64,000 nt of DNA from Paenibacillus sp. BK033 (GCF_004345425.1 NZ_SLVP01000007.1:1-64000); one strand, 5' to 3'; positions 4,831-14,107 are shown, counted from the first letter of the stretch. The notes: generated by a model not told the origin, from the sequence alone. A program made the numbers and translations.

Positions 4831-6876
4831 TTAAAGCTCCAATATCATAACGCCGTATGCCGGCATCTCTGCATCGTTTTCCAGTGCCGTTCCCGTCAGA
4901 AGGTCTGTTGCGCGCTGCTTCACTTGAACCGTTACCGGCTTATCCGAATAGTTCAGCAGGAAGGCGTAAGAGGCAGCATCCGAAGCGCGAATGCCGATCT
5001 CGACTTCGGCCGGCGCGGTGATCCGGTCCGCGAGAGGCGAGCTTAAACCAAGCTCATCCAGAATACCGTCGACTACCGGTTCGCTGTAGGCAGCTCCTAA
5101 GTACCAGACTTGACCTTCCCCAACGCTCCGGCGGGTTAAGGCCGGCTCCCCTCGATAATATTCCGAGGAATATCGGGCGATAACTTCCGCTTCCGGGTTC
5201 TGAACGCTAAGCACCTCGTTGAAGCCCATCGCCTTCGTGCCTTCGGACAATCGGCCTTCCCATCGCAGCTCCGCCGCATATACTTTTCCCTTGATTAGCG
5301 TAAAGTCCTCAACCGTAATGCCGCATAGTCCGGCAACCGGACCCGGGAATGGACGCATGTAGCATTGCCCGTTTATATCCTTGTACCCCGTGCGGGCACC
5401 CAGGAACAGCTTGCCGCCTTGCTCCACATAGCGGGTCAGCAGCTCGGCCGTCTCATCGGTCATAATCGCCGAATGCGGATAGACGATAACTTTGTACTTG
5501 GCTAAATCCTCGAGAGTCGTATTGGAACGCAAGAAAACGGAGTCTGCCGGAATATGACGGTATTGCAGCTGCTTAAACCAGGATCGCATGCTCTGCCACT
5601 GCAGAGGGCCATGCCATACATCCATTTCCGCATCCCAGTTGTTGTTGTAATCCTGCATAAAAGCAACTTCCGCTTGATACGCCGTCCCTGCGATCAGGGA
5701 GCCGATCTTCGCGAACTCGCCGCCTACCTGCGCCACCTCCCGGACTCTCCGGTTCGGCTGGTTGTGGTAGTCATTGATGCCATGCCAATAAATTTCGGTG
5801 CCAAAGGTTGCCGTCCGCCAGCGGAAATAGACAAGCAGATCGGTCCCGTGAAGCACGGATTGATACGACCATAAACGGATTTGTCCCGGTCTTGGCGTTC
5901 CCATCTCAATCCGGTCGACCCAGCCGCCAGGTCCGGATTGCTGCTCCATGACGCAGAAGTTGGGGGATATGGACCTGACATTCGTCAAGTTAATGCTCGA
6001 TTGACGGTCCTGCAGCGGCTTGATTTCATCTTTATCGTAGAAAATGGTGCTGAATTGCGGGTAAGAATCATACGAGAAGAAATCGAGCAGATCATCCGTC
6101 ATCTTATGATTGTCGAGATGGCCGAACAATCCGTTAGTCGTTACCCAATGCTGCGGCGCCAGCTCGCGGATAATATCAACCTGCAGCTTGGCATAAGAGA
6201 TAACGTTATCCGAAATAAACCGCTTCTCGTCGAGACCCAGATGGGGGTTTGGAGACTCGGTCTGCGACAGGTGAAGCTGCTCCCAATCCGTATAGGTCTG
6301 GCTCCAGAATACCGTGCCCCAAGCTTTATTGAGATTGTCCAACGTCTCATACTTCTCTTTGAGCCACACTCGGAATGCGGCATGGTCGGCTTCGGCGTAA
6401 AACACGTTTTTCTCGCAGTTAAATTCGTTATCGATCTGCCACCCTATAACCGCAGGATGGTCCTTGTAAGCGTTCACCATATTGCGCACGATCCGCACCG
6501 AAAGCTCTCGGTATTTCTTGCTGGAATAATTGTAATGGCGGCGCATGCCGTGTTTGATCGGCAAGCCTTCCTTAGTTGCATTCAGCACCTCGGGATATTT
6601 ATGCGTCAGCCAAGCCGGAGGCGTTGCGGTAGGCGTACCCAGAATAACTTTCAGACCGAATCGGTGCGCCAGGTCCATTACCCGCGTGAAGAAGCCGAAA
6701 TCAAATACGCCTTCCTGAGGCTCGAGCATAGCCCAAGAAAATTCCGCCATCCGGATCACCGAGATATTCATCTCCCGCATGCGGCGGAAATCGTCCTCCC
6801 ACAGCCCCTCCGGCCAATGCTCCGGATAATAACATACCCCTAATGTTAACTCGTCCATTTGGATCGATTTTGCCAT
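4831..6876 (-). CDS. GH42 beta-galactosidase
   Basis: A 681-residue glycoside hydrolase family 42 enzyme cleaving terminal beta-galactosides. LGVCYYPEHWPEGLWEDDF opens the TIM barrel. WQIDNEFNCE holds the acid/base Glu near 151, and FCVMEQQSGPGGW the nucleophile Glu near 311. The trimerisation and C-terminal beta domains follow, as is usual. I chose ATG 6876 because AAGGAGGAT lies 7 nt upstream; the frame extends 10 codons more without a ribosome site. There is no signal peptide, so it acts in the cytoplasm on imported oligosaccharides. It is divergent from an AraC-type regulator, its probable controller. Confidence 0.93.
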   Translation of the reverse strand: MAKSIQMDELTLGVCYYPEHWPEGLWEDDFRRMREMNISVIRMAEFSWAMLEPQEGVFDFGFFTRVMDLAHRFGLKVILGTPTATPPAWLTHKYPEVLNATKEGLPIKHGMRRHYNYSSKKYRELSVRIVRNMVNAYKDHPAVIGWQIDNEFNCEKNVFYAEADHAAFRVWLKEKYETLDNLNKAWGTVFWSQTYTDWEQLHLSQTESPNPHLGLDEKRFISDNVISYAKLQVDIIRELAPQHWVTTNGLFGHLDNHKMTDDLLDFFSYDSYPQFSTIFYDKDEIKPLQDRQSSINLTNVRSISPNFCVMEQQSGPGGWVDRIEMGTPRPGQIRLWSYQSVLHGTDLLVYFRWRTATFGTEIYWHGINDYHNQPNRRVREVAQVGGEFAKIGSLIAGTAYQAEVAFMQDYNNNWDAEMDVWHGPLQWQSMRSWFKQLQYRHIPADSVFLRSNTTLEDLAKYKVIVYPHSAIMTDETAELLTRYVEQGGKLFLGARTGYKDINGQCYMRPFPGPVAGLCGITVEDFTLIKGKVYAAELRWEGRLSEGTKAMGFNEVLSVQNPEAEVIARYSSEYYRGEPALTRRSVGEGQVWYLGAAYSEPVVDGILDELGLSSPLADRITAPAEVEIGIRASDAASYAFLLNYSDKPVTVQVKQRATDLLTGTALENDAEMPAYGVMILEL

Positions 6877-7040
6877 AGCGGCCATCCTCCTTAGCTTATC
6901 TTGCATCTACCTTACATTCTAGTGGAGGCCCAAGCAGAAGGATATGACAAAAAGATGCGATATGTATTAATATATTGTTATCTAAACCTAATCTCTATGC
7001 CGTATTTAACTGCGTTTTAACATAACGTATAAAAATATTG

Positions 7041-7050
7041 CGTTGCAACG
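7041..7050. promoter_or_regulatory. Palindrome in the GH42/araC intergenic region
   Basis: The perfect 10-bp palindrome CGTTGCAACG lies just before the AraC-type gene's ribosome site. It may be an operator for autoregulation. The 183-bp intergenic region otherwise shows AT-rich promoter-like sequence only. Confidence 0.3.
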
Positions 7051-7059
7051 AGGTGTTTT

Positions 7060-7905
7060 ATGAAAGAACATATCTTCCTTCCGAAGCCGATTTTCCCCCG
7101 TCATATTTGCTTCCCCGACTTCATCGGCGGCTACGGCGATTTCCCGGAGCATGCCGTCAACCGGGAATTCGCCACAACCGAAAACAACCTGGACCGTTAT
7201 TACAATTTGCATATCGTACTGGATGGCAAAGGTTATCTGCACACGGACAGCATGACCTACGAGCTGACGCAGGGACAAGGTTTTCTGTACGGACCCGGAC
7301 TAAGACAAACGTACCATTCGGATAACCTAAATCCTTGGAATATCCGTTGGGTGCATTTTTATGGCGCAAGGCTGGAGGAGCTTCTGGATGGAAGAGGTCT
7401 TGATGAACCTTGGCTCTTTCATTTGCCTGATCTGGCTCCTGTGGAAGCCTTGATGGAGCGCCTCCTCAAGCTTGGCAGAAGCTATGAAGTAGATGACGAA
7501 TACGCGGCTGCATCTACGCTGTACGAGCTGCTTGCCAGAATTCAGACGACCGCCAGTCAGGTTAACGTGTCCGTCCATCAGGCTGCGGACAAAATCCGGG
7601 CGGCTGCCAATTATATACGCGCCCACTGCAATCAGCCCTTTACCCTGGAGCAGGCCGCAGCGATTGCCGGTTACAGCTCCCATTATTTCAGCCGGAAGTT
7701 TAATAAAACCTTTGGCAAGTCGTTCTCCGACTTCCTGACCGAAGCACGCATACTCCGGGCGAAGCAGCTCCTTGCTTCAACCCGTTTATCGGTCAAGCTT
7801 ATCGCGCTCGAAACCGGTTTTTCCCAAACCAGCTATTTCAGCAAATGCTTTCGGGACCAGGAAGGCATGACGCCGCTTCAATTCAGGGAAATGCATAAGA
7901 CGTAA
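7060..7905 (+). CDS. AraC family transcriptional regulator
   Basis: A 281-residue regulator with an N-terminal cupin-type sugar-sensing domain (residues 20-160) and two C-terminal helix-turn-helix motifs. The first is around FTLEQAAAIAGYSSHYFSR and the second around VKLIALETGFSQTSYFSK, followed by the typical GMTPLQFRE. GAGGTG precedes the ATG. It is divergent from the GH42 beta-galactosidase, so a galactoside-responsive activator of that gene is the simplest role. Confidence 0.9.
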   Translation: MKEHIFLPKPIFPRHICFPDFIGGYGDFPEHAVNREFATTENNLDRYYNLHIVLDGKGYLHTDSMTYELTQGQGFLYGPGLRQTYHSDNLNPWNIRWVHFYGARLEELLDGRGLDEPWLFHLPDLAPVEALMERLLKLGRSYEVDDEYAAASTLYELLARIQTTASQVNVSVHQAADKIRAAANYIRAHCNQPFTLEQAAAIAGYSSHYFSRKFNKTFGKSFSDFLTEARILRAKQLLASTRLSVKLIALETGFSQTSYFSKCFRDQEGMTPLQFREMHKT

Positions 7906-7925
7906 AAATTATTTTTAAATACCAC

Positions 7926-7954
7926 TTGACTTGTCGGAATTATGGGGTTAATAT
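7926..7954 (+). promoter_or_regulatory. Sigma-A promoter of the sulfotransferase/ABC operon
   Basis: TTGACT, 17 nt, TAATAT gives a near-consensus promoter, with transcription expected to begin near 7961. It lies about 200 bp before the MarR start, leaving a long leader. Confidence 0.7.
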
Positions 7955-7960
7955 CAATCC

Positions 7961-8127
7961 ATAATCCTTCAACGTTCATTCTTTTAGCGTTGAACTAATT
8001 TCATAAAGCCGATTGGATAACCAAAGGCCACAACTGACGTACCTGAACACAGGGCGTATGTTGCGGCCTTTTTTGTCTATATCAGGCACTTTGGCGGACA
8101 TTTTTTAGGAGGTAACGAGAGCAAAAC
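7961..8127 (+). promoter_or_regulatory. Structured leader with terminator: candidate riboswitch or attenuator
   Basis: Three hairpins are visible. The first is TTCAACG / CGTTGAA (7968-7994). The second is GCC-GA-TTGG-ATAA-CCAA-A-GGC (8008-8028). The third is a terminator, GGCCACAAC / GTTGCGGCC with one mismatch (8026-8068), followed by six T. The second and third share GGC at 8026-8028, so they exclude each other, as antiterminator and terminator do. I do not recognise a known riboswitch class. The first inverted repeat could instead be a MarR operator at DNA level. Confidence 0.5.
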
Positions 8128-8682
8128 ATGGCAGATTTCATATCCCCAATGGAAGAAAATGATTGGCTGTTCAGGAGGATGGTACGCAGATTCGTTAAGG
8201 AACGCGACAAAATCTCCGTGGAGGACATTGCCCTGCCCGGCTTCCTTATTCTCCGGAGCATTCAGCTCAGCGGCGCGCAAAAGCTTGGAGACCTGGCGGA
8301 GCAGCTTGATCTGACCTCCGGCGCCATCACGGCGCTCTGCGACAAGCTGGAAGCGAAGGGCTTCGCGGAGCGGCAGCGTCTGCAAGGCGACCGCAGGAAC
8401 GTATGGCTGGACATTACGGAGGAAGGCCGGCAGCTGCTGAGCAGGTACCCCGAGCTTGGCAAACGCGGAGTAAATCTCCTCTTCGGCAGCTTTAACGAGG
8501 AAGAGCTCGCCTGCCAGAAGGAAATTTTCGAGCGTATTTACGCCAATCTGGAAGGCTTCTCCGAGCGTTACATGGCAATGGTCAAGGAATACGATGTGCA
8601 AAAAGCGGAGCAGAAAACGGCTGAAAAACCACAAAAGCCGCCTGCCGCGAAACCGAATCAAAATTATTTCCTGAATTATTAA
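8128..8682 (+). CDS. MarR family transcriptional regulator
   Basis: A 184-residue protein with the MarR winged helix: LSGAQKLGDLAEQLDLTSGA holds the recognition region, and GDRRNVWLDITEEGRQLL the wing. A Pro/Lys/Gln-rich C-terminal tail of about 25 residues (KAEQKTAEKPQKPPAAKP) is longer than usual and probably disordered. AGGAGG is about 15 nt upstream of the ATG. It leads the operon with the sulfotransferase and ABC genes and probably represses it in response to an aromatic or sulfur ligand. Confidence 0.88.
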   Translation: MADFISPMEENDWLFRRMVRRFVKERDKISVEDIALPGFLILRSIQLSGAQKLGDLAEQLDLTSGAITALCDKLEAKGFAERQRLQGDRRNVWLDITEEGRQLLSRYPELGKRGVNLLFGSFNEEELACQKEIFERIYANLEGFSERYMAMVKEYDVQKAEQKTAEKPQKPPAAKPNQNYFLNY

Positions 8683-8708
8683 ACTATTTCGTTTAAGGAG
8701 TGTTGAGC

Positions 8709-10169
8709 ATGGGACATCCCACTATTTATCCAACCGGAGCAACGGTATATTTGCCTGAGAAAGCATGGAGCGGCTACACGATTTTCCAAGCGGCCAACGT
8801 AGGCGCCCTGCTGATTGATATGAGCGGCAAAGAGGTTCATTTGTGGAAAGGTCTGCGCGGCTTCCCGAACAAAATTTTGCCGGGCGGTTACGTGGTAGGC
8901 AGCACGAAGGAACGCGATCCGAAATACGGCTTCCAGGACGAAGCCGATCTGGTGCAGGTGGACTGGAACGGCAATATCGTATGGAAATTCAACCGCCTCG
9001 AATACATAGAGGATCCGGGCTATGAGCCGGAGTGGATGGCGCGCGCGCATCATGATTACCAGCGCGAAGGCAATCCGGTAGGCTATTATGCTCCGGGACA
9101 GGAGCCGCGAGCGAACGGCGGACGCACCCTCATCCTCGCTCACCGCAACGTGACCAAGCCGGAAATCTCCGATAAGCTGCTGCTCGACGACGTAATTCTC
9201 GAGGTGGACTGGGAAGGCAATATCCTGTGGCAATGGGCGGTAAGCGATCATTTCGAAGAGCTTGGCTTTGACGAGGCGGCGAAAAACGTGCTGTTCCGCG
9301 ATCCGAACGGCCGTCACTTCGGCGGCAATACAGGCGGCGACTGGATGCATATCAACTCCGCGTCTTGGGTTGGGCCGAACAAATTTTACGATGCCGGCGA
9401 CGAGCGCTTCCACCCGGACAACATTATCTGGGACGCCCGGGAATCCAATATTATCGCCATTACGGACCGCCAAACCGGCAAAATCGTCTGGCAGCTTGGA
9501 CCGGACTATTCGAAGCCGGAAGTCAAGCATCTGGGCTGGATTATCGGCCAGCATCACGCCCATATCATTCCGCAAGGCCTGCCTGGCGAAGGCAATCTGT
9601 TAGTATTCGATAACGGCGGCTGGGGCGGCTACGGTCTTCCGAATCCTGCGTCTCCATACGGCATCAAAAATGCCGTCCGCGACCATTCCCGCATTCTGGA
9701 AATCAATCCGGTCACTCTCGAGATTGAATGGCAGTATACGCCAACGGAAGCCGGTTTTATGGCACCGCTCGATTCTTATCGTTTCTACAGCCCATACATC
9801 AGCTCGGCGCAGCGCCTGCCAAACGGCAATACGCTGATTACCGAAGGCGCCGACGGCCGAATTTTCGAAGTCACCCGCGAGCATGAGCTGGTATGGGAGT
9901 ACATCTCTCCTTACAAGAACAAAATCAATGCCAATATGGTTTACCGCGCTTACCGCGTCCCTTACGAGTGGGTTCCTCAGCTCGAGAAGCCGGCGGAAGA
10001 AGCGATTATTCCGCTCGACGTAGCGGATTATCGCGTGCCGGGCGCCGCCGCCAGAGGAACGAGCTCGGTAGTGGAGGTCGTAGGTACCGGAGAGTACGGC
10101 GATGGCGCGTTCTGCGTCGCGACGATCGAAGAAAACCCAAGCACGGCCGATTCCGAAGAAGAAAGCTGA
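8709..10169 (+). CDS. Arylsulfotransferase (ASST) family protein
   Basis: A 486-residue beta-propeller protein of the arylsulfotransferase family, which moves sulfate between phenolic esters. The repeated blades show WNGNIVWKFNR, WEGNILWQWA, QTGKIVWQLGP and TLEIEWQY. Candidate catalytic histidines occur in DWMHINS, RFHPDNIIWDAR and GQHHAHIIPQG. AAGGAG precedes ATG 8709; a GTG nine nucleotides earlier is too close to the ribosome site. Unlike periplasmic E. coli AssT there is no signal peptide, so this enzyme seems cytoplasmic. Lying between a MarR regulator and an SsuABC-like importer, it probably handles imported sulfate esters or related aromatics. Confidence 0.82.
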   Translation: MGHPTIYPTGATVYLPEKAWSGYTIFQAANVGALLIDMSGKEVHLWKGLRGFPNKILPGGYVVGSTKERDPKYGFQDEADLVQVDWNGNIVWKFNRLEYIEDPGYEPEWMARAHHDYQREGNPVGYYAPGQEPRANGGRTLILAHRNVTKPEISDKLLLDDVILEVDWEGNILWQWAVSDHFEELGFDEAAKNVLFRDPNGRHFGGNTGGDWMHINSASWVGPNKFYDAGDERFHPDNIIWDARESNIIAITDRQTGKIVWQLGPDYSKPEVKHLGWIIGQHHAHIIPQGLPGEGNLLVFDNGGWGGYGLPNPASPYGIKNAVRDHSRILEINPVTLEIEWQYTPTEAGFMAPLDSYRFYSPYISSAQRLPNGNTLITEGADGRIFEVTREHELVWEYISPYKNKINANMVYRAYRVPYEWVPQLEKPAEEAIIPLDVADYRVPGAAARGTSSVVEVVGTGEYGDGAFCVATIEENPSTADSEEES

Positions 10170-10180
10170 GGCGAAGTTAG

Positions 10181-11218
10181 ATGAAAAAGTTCGGTATTCT
10201 CGCAACGGTTCTGGCCGTTACCTTCACCCTTGCCGCATGCGGCGGCAAGGATAATAAGCCGGCAGCAGCTGCGACTAACGCCGCAAGCAACAAGCAAACT
10301 GAAGCGGCGGCTGACCCGATTAAGATCAAAATCGCAGATACCTCGACCAACCCGGTATTCCGCGTGGCGAAGAGCAAAGGCTTCTTCGAGAAATACGGCA
10401 TTGATGCCGACATCATCACCTTCGCTACGCCTGCCGAAGGCATTAACTCCTTGTTCATCAAGCAGGCGGATATCGGCTGGGGCGCGGACTTCCCTTCACT
10501 GAATGCGGTAAGCAAAGGCGATTTTTCGATTATTGCCGCGACTGGCACGGACACCGAGGCATCGGCTGCCCAGTGGAAGCTGTTTGTCCGTGATGAAATC
10601 CAGTCTCCTGCCGACCTGAAGGGCAAAAAGCTGAGCACCCTTCGCGGTACGTTCCTCCCTTATTTGTGGGATGTATATCTGAAGGATAACGGCGTAGCCG
10701 CTGCCGACACGAAGGAGATCGGGCAAGGCGGCTTCGACGAAGCTTACGTCGCCCTCAAGAAAGGCGAAATTGACGCCAGCTGGGTCATAGGCGCTACGCT
10801 GATCGATAAATTCAAAGCCATTGAAGGCGTTCATGAGCTGACCGATATGTCTAAAACATCGGTGCGGATCGGCGGCACGATTATCGCTCCTAATTCCTTG
10901 ATCAAGGATCATCCGCAGGCGATTGCCAACTTCCTGAAGGCCTTGGATGAGACCTCCAAGTACATTGCGGCGAATCCGGACGAAACGGCCGACATCCTGT
11001 TTAAGGAGACCAAGCAGCCGAAGGAAGCAACCATCCGGGATTTGCCGACAAACAACTGGAACGTTGGCTTCACCCAGCAATCCTTCGACAGCCTGACGAA
11101 CCAGAAGAACTATATGGTAGGAGCCGGCATTATTCAAAACGACTTCAACCTGGCCGATAAGCTGAGCCTCGACAGCGTGCAGCAGGCGTTACCCGATCAG
11201 TTCACCTATAAGAAATAA
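10181..11218 (+). CDS. ABC transporter substrate-binding lipoprotein (SsuA/NMT1-like)
   Basis: A 345-residue lipoprotein: signal peptide with lipobox LAAC at residues 17-20, then a low-complexity linker, then a periplasmic-binding-type fold. KIKIADTSTNPVFRVAKSKG and GIDADIITFATPAEGINSL are typical of the NitT/TauT/SsuA group, which binds sulfonates, taurine, nitrate or pyrimidine precursors. It is followed directly by the ATPase and permease of the same importer. The arylsulfotransferase neighbour suggests an organosulfur ligand; that is inference. Confidence 0.88.
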   Translation: MKKFGILATVLAVTFTLAACGGKDNKPAAAATNAASNKQTEAAADPIKIKIADTSTNPVFRVAKSKGFFEKYGIDADIITFATPAEGINSLFIKQADIGWGADFPSLNAVSKGDFSIIAATGTDTEASAAQWKLFVRDEIQSPADLKGKKLSTLRGTFLPYLWDVYLKDNGVAAADTKEIGQGGFDEAYVALKKGEIDASWVIGATLIDKFKAIEGVHELTDMSKTSVRIGGTIIAPNSLIKDHPQAIANFLKALDETSKYIAANPDETADILFKETKQPKEATIRDLPTNNWNVGFTQQSFDSLTNQKNYMVGAGIIQNDFNLADKLSLDSVQQALPDQFTYKK

Positions 11219-11231
11219 GGAGAGATGACAA

Positions 11232-12044
11232 ATGTTGAATACGAGTCCATCTCCAAATACGATTACGATCGAGCGGCTCAACAAGAGTTACTCGGAGGTT
11301 AAGCCAGGCTCGGGCGGCTCCGTTCATTACATTATCAAAGATATCGATCTGGTCGTGAAGGGTGGAGAGTTCTTCGTTCTGCTCGGCCCAAGCGGCTGCG
11401 GCAAATCCACGCTGCTGAATATGATAGCGGGCTTTGTCTCCAAGACCGGAGGCAGCCTGCGCGTCGGGAACGATGAAGTCGACAAGCCCGGCAAGGAAAG
11501 AGCGGTAGTCTTCCAGCAGGCGGACTCCTCCCTCTTCCCTTGGCTGACGGTCCGGCAGAACGTTGAGTTCGGCCTGAAAATGAAAAAGATGCCGAAGGAC
11601 CAGCGCAAGGAAATATCGGACCGTTATATCCGGCTTGTCGGATTGTACGGCCATGAAAATAAATTCCCGCGCGAATTGTCCGGCGGCATGAAGCAGCGCG
11701 TTCAGCTTGCCCGCGTATTAGCCAACGATCCGGCGATTCTGCTGATGGATGAACCGTTTGGCGCGCTGGACGCGATGACAAGACGGATTATGCAGAAGGA
11801 ATTAAGCCAGATCTGGCGGGAAACCGGCAAGACGGTTATTTTCGTCACCCACGATATTCAGGAAGCGCTGCTGCTGGGACAACGGATCGCCGTTATGTCT
11901 ACCGGACCTAATGCCAAGATCTCCAGCATCTATCAGGTTCCGCTCGGCTATCCGCGCGACCCCGCTTCCCCCGAGCTAAACGAGCTTCAGCGCCATATCC
12001 AGTCCCATTTTGACGCCGAGCTGGAAGGAGGCATGTATCCGTGA
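11232..12044 (+). CDS. ABC transporter ATP-binding protein (SsuB/TauB-like)
   Basis: A 270-residue ATPase with Walker A GPSGCGKST at 52-60, the signature LSGGMKQRVQLARVL near 150, Walker B ILLMDEPFGALD near 170 and the switch VTHD near 203. The closest family is the nitrate/sulfonate/taurine importer ATPases. Ribosome site AGGAGAG is 8 nt upstream. Its last four bases overlap the permease start (GTGA), so the two are translationally coupled. Confidence 0.93.
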   Translation: MLNTSPSPNTITIERLNKSYSEVKPGSGGSVHYIIKDIDLVVKGGEFFVLLGPSGCGKSTLLNMIAGFVSKTGGSLRVGNDEVDKPGKERAVVFQQADSSLFPWLTVRQNVEFGLKMKKMPKDQRKEISDRYIRLVGLYGHENKFPRELSGGMKQRVQLARVLANDPAILLMDEPFGALDAMTRRIMQKELSQIWRETGKTVIFVTHDIQEALLLGQRIAVMSTGPNAKISSIYQVPLGYPRDPASPELNELQRHIQSHFDAELEGGMYP

Positions 12045-12820
12045 AGCTTCTAAGCAGGAAATGGGTAACGATTCCTCTTCTGTGGGTCATCACCTTCATC
12101 GTGTGGCAGATTGGAGCATGGATTTACGGTCCGGAGATTATTCCCGGCCCTGCCGCTACCTGGCAAGGAGCGCAGGAGCTGCTAAGCGACGGCTCATTAA
12201 TGAAATATATCGGCATCAGCTTCTACCGGGTATTCGCCGGTTGGGCGCTTGGCAGCCTTCTTGCCATTCCGATAGGACTGACCATCGGCAAAGTAACCGC
12301 GATCCGCGTTTTTGCGGAGCCGTTCCTGAACTTTGTAAGGTTTATCCCTCCTATTGCGTTTATTACGCTGTTCCTCGTATGGTTCGGCATTGGCGAGCAG
12401 TCCAAGATTGCCCTCATTATGTACGCGACTCTATTTATCGTCATTATCAATACGTTAACGGGCGTGCTCGCTATTGAAGAGGACCGGATCCGCTCGGCCC
12501 GCAGCATGGGAGCCTCCGAATGGCAAATTTTGCTTCATGTCGTCATTCCCGCGACCACGCCTTATATCTTCACCGGCATTCGGCTTGCCATGGGTACCTC
12601 TTACATGGCGATCATAGGCGCGGAGATGATCGCAGCCAACGAAGGCGTAGGCTTTCTCATCTGGAACTCCAGGCTTTACTTCCGCACGGACTGGATCTTT
12701 GTCGGGTTGATCAGCCTTGGACTGATGGGCTTCCTGACCGACCGCATTGTTGGCTGGCTGGGCAGCAAGCTGCTGTTCCGGTACGGCGTCATTAACGCGA
12801 CGGCCCTTCGCCGCCGCTGA
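12041..12820 (+). CDS. ABC transporter permease (SsuC/TauC-like)
   Basis: A 259-residue permease with about six membrane helices and the cytoplasmic EAA-type loop ARSMGASEWQILLHVVIPAT near 148-168 that contacts the ATPase. It starts with GTG, overlapping the ATPase stop by 4 bp, after GGAGG. It is the last gene of the MarR-sulfotransferase-ABC operon, before a strong terminator. Confidence 0.92.
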   Translation: MKLLSRKWVTIPLLWVITFIVWQIGAWIYGPEIIPGPAATWQGAQELLSDGSLMKYIGISFYRVFAGWALGSLLAIPIGLTIGKVTAIRVFAEPFLNFVRFIPPIAFITLFLVWFGIGEQSKIALIMYATLFIVIINTLTGVLAIEEDRIRSARSMGASEWQILLHVVIPATTPYIFTGIRLAMGTSYMAIIGAEMIAANEGVGFLIWNSRLYFRTDWIFVGLISLGLMGFLTDRIVGWLGSKLLFRYGVINATALRRR

Positions 12821-12823
12821 CAA

Positions 12824-12871
12824 AAGAGCTGTCTCAGGGTTCCGGTTACGACCGGCCTTGAGACAGCTCTT
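12824..12871. terminator. Bidirectional terminator between permease and lacI-type gene
   Basis: A 13-bp stem AAGAGCTGTCTCA / TGAGACAGCTCTT flanked by AAAA and TTGTTT serves both convergent genes. Confidence 0.85.
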
Positions 12872-12874
12872 GTT

Positions 12875-13894
12875 TCATGAACCTGCCGCGCCGCAGCTCT
12901 GCCGCACGATCAGCTCCGGCGCAACCATAACCGAGCTCGACTGCAGCTGGCCGTTCATCAGATCGTATAGCATAAGTGCTGCCAGAAGGCCAATTTTCTC
13001 CTTATCCTGCCTGACGGTGGTTAGCGGAGGAGTGACGTACTGGCATGCTTCGATATCGTCGCAGCCGATAACCGCAACATCTCCCGGGACGCTCAGCCCC
13101 TTTTCTCTGATGGCCCGAATCGCTCCGATCGCCAGCAGATCGGAAGCCGCGAATACCGCGCGCGGTACCTGCCCCGCTTCAATCATTGCTGTCATCGCTT
13201 CGTAACCGGAATGCTCGAAGAAATCGCTCCCGTTACGAAAGAACGGCTCCATGACCGGCAACCCGTAACGCTGCAAGGCCTCCCTGTACGACTGCTCCCG
13301 GAACCGTGAGATCAGGCTTGTCCCCGAGCAGCCGATAAAGCCGAATTCCTTATACCCCTGGAGGTAAAAATGCTCCACCGCCCGGTTCGATATCTGGCTG
13401 TTGTCCGACATAACGTAGCCGGACCGGTTGCCGGTCAGCTCCAGGTCGATTCCGATGCACGGAATATCGCTCTGGTCCAGCTCCCCAATGCCGGAGTCAA
13501 TCTCGTCGCCGGAAATAAGGATGCATCCGTCCACCTGATAATTGCGGCAGCGGGACAAGTAGTCCCCTTCCGAATCTTCGAGTCTCTCATTCGAGAAGAA
13601 GAGCAGGTCGTAGCCGAGCAGGCCGATTCTTTTCTTGAAGGCATTGATCACATCCACAAAGAAAAGATGATTAAACTCGGCATTGATTTTACCCGCGTAG
13701 ACAACTCCGACCAGCTGGGACTTACGTTTCGGAACCTTGGCCGCATTGGAGGCCGTATAGCCGTGCTCCTCCATAATCCGCAGCACGCGCTCTCTCGTTT
13801 CGGTGCCGACATCATCGTAATTGTTTACGATCTTGGAGACGGTCGAGACGGAGACTCCCGCCAGCTCGGCGATGGTCTTAATCGTTATTTTCAC
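12875..13894 (-). CDS. LacI family transcriptional regulator
   Basis: A 339-residue repressor. TIKTIAELAGVSVSTVSKIV is the LacI helix-turn-helix, with hinge helix AKVPKRKSQ unusually divergent, followed by the sugar-binding periplasmic-type domain (LVGVVYAGK, IGCDDIEACQYVTPPLTTV). I placed the start at GTG 13894, with GCGAGAG 8 nt upstream; the frame runs 80 codons further through AT-rich non-coding-looking sequence. It is divergent from the GH81 glucanase, with two operator-like palindromes in between, so it probably represses that gene and itself. Confidence 0.88.
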   Translation of the reverse strand: MKITIKTIAELAGVSVSTVSKIVNNYDDVGTETRERVLRIMEEHGYTASNAAKVPKRKSQLVGVVYAGKINAEFNHLFFVDVINAFKKRIGLLGYDLLFFSNERLEDSEGDYLSRCRNYQVDGCILISGDEIDSGIGELDQSDIPCIGIDLELTGNRSGYVMSDNSQISNRAVEHFYLQGYKEFGFIGCSGTSLISRFREQSYREALQRYGLPVMEPFFRNGSDFFEHSGYEAMTAMIEAGQVPRAVFAASDLLAIGAIRAIREKGLSVPGDVAVIGCDDIEACQYVTPPLTTVRQDKEKIGLLAALMLYDLMNGQLQSSSVMVAPELIVRQSCGAAGS

Positions 13895-14002
13895 TGCAAT
13901 CTCTCGCTTCCGTGGGCAGGTCTGCCCTTCTTCTCTTCTTTCATTCATCCTACCACACCTGTTATTTTTCGGAAATACCGCCGTTTTTGTGTTTTTGATT
14001 TT

Positions 14003-14016
14003 ACGAAAACTTTCGT
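14003..14016. promoter_or_regulatory. LacI-type operator 1
   Basis: ACGAAA-AC-TTTCGT is a perfect inverted repeat. On the plus strand it fills the spacer of a possible promoter (TTGATT at 13995, TGATAA at 14017) reading towards the glucanase gene. Confidence 0.5.
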
Positions 14017-14107
14017 TGATAAAACAGGATTTAAGCCCTATTTTTGTAAAGACGCCCACTTCCCTCTTTACAAACGAATTCATCGGGACCATAATCAAGA
14101 TGAAATT

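Noticed and set aside
5881..6843. Long open frame on the plus strand opposite the GH42 gene (about 320 codons)
   Set aside because: No family features, no ribosome site, and it mirrors the well-supported glycosidase on the other strand.
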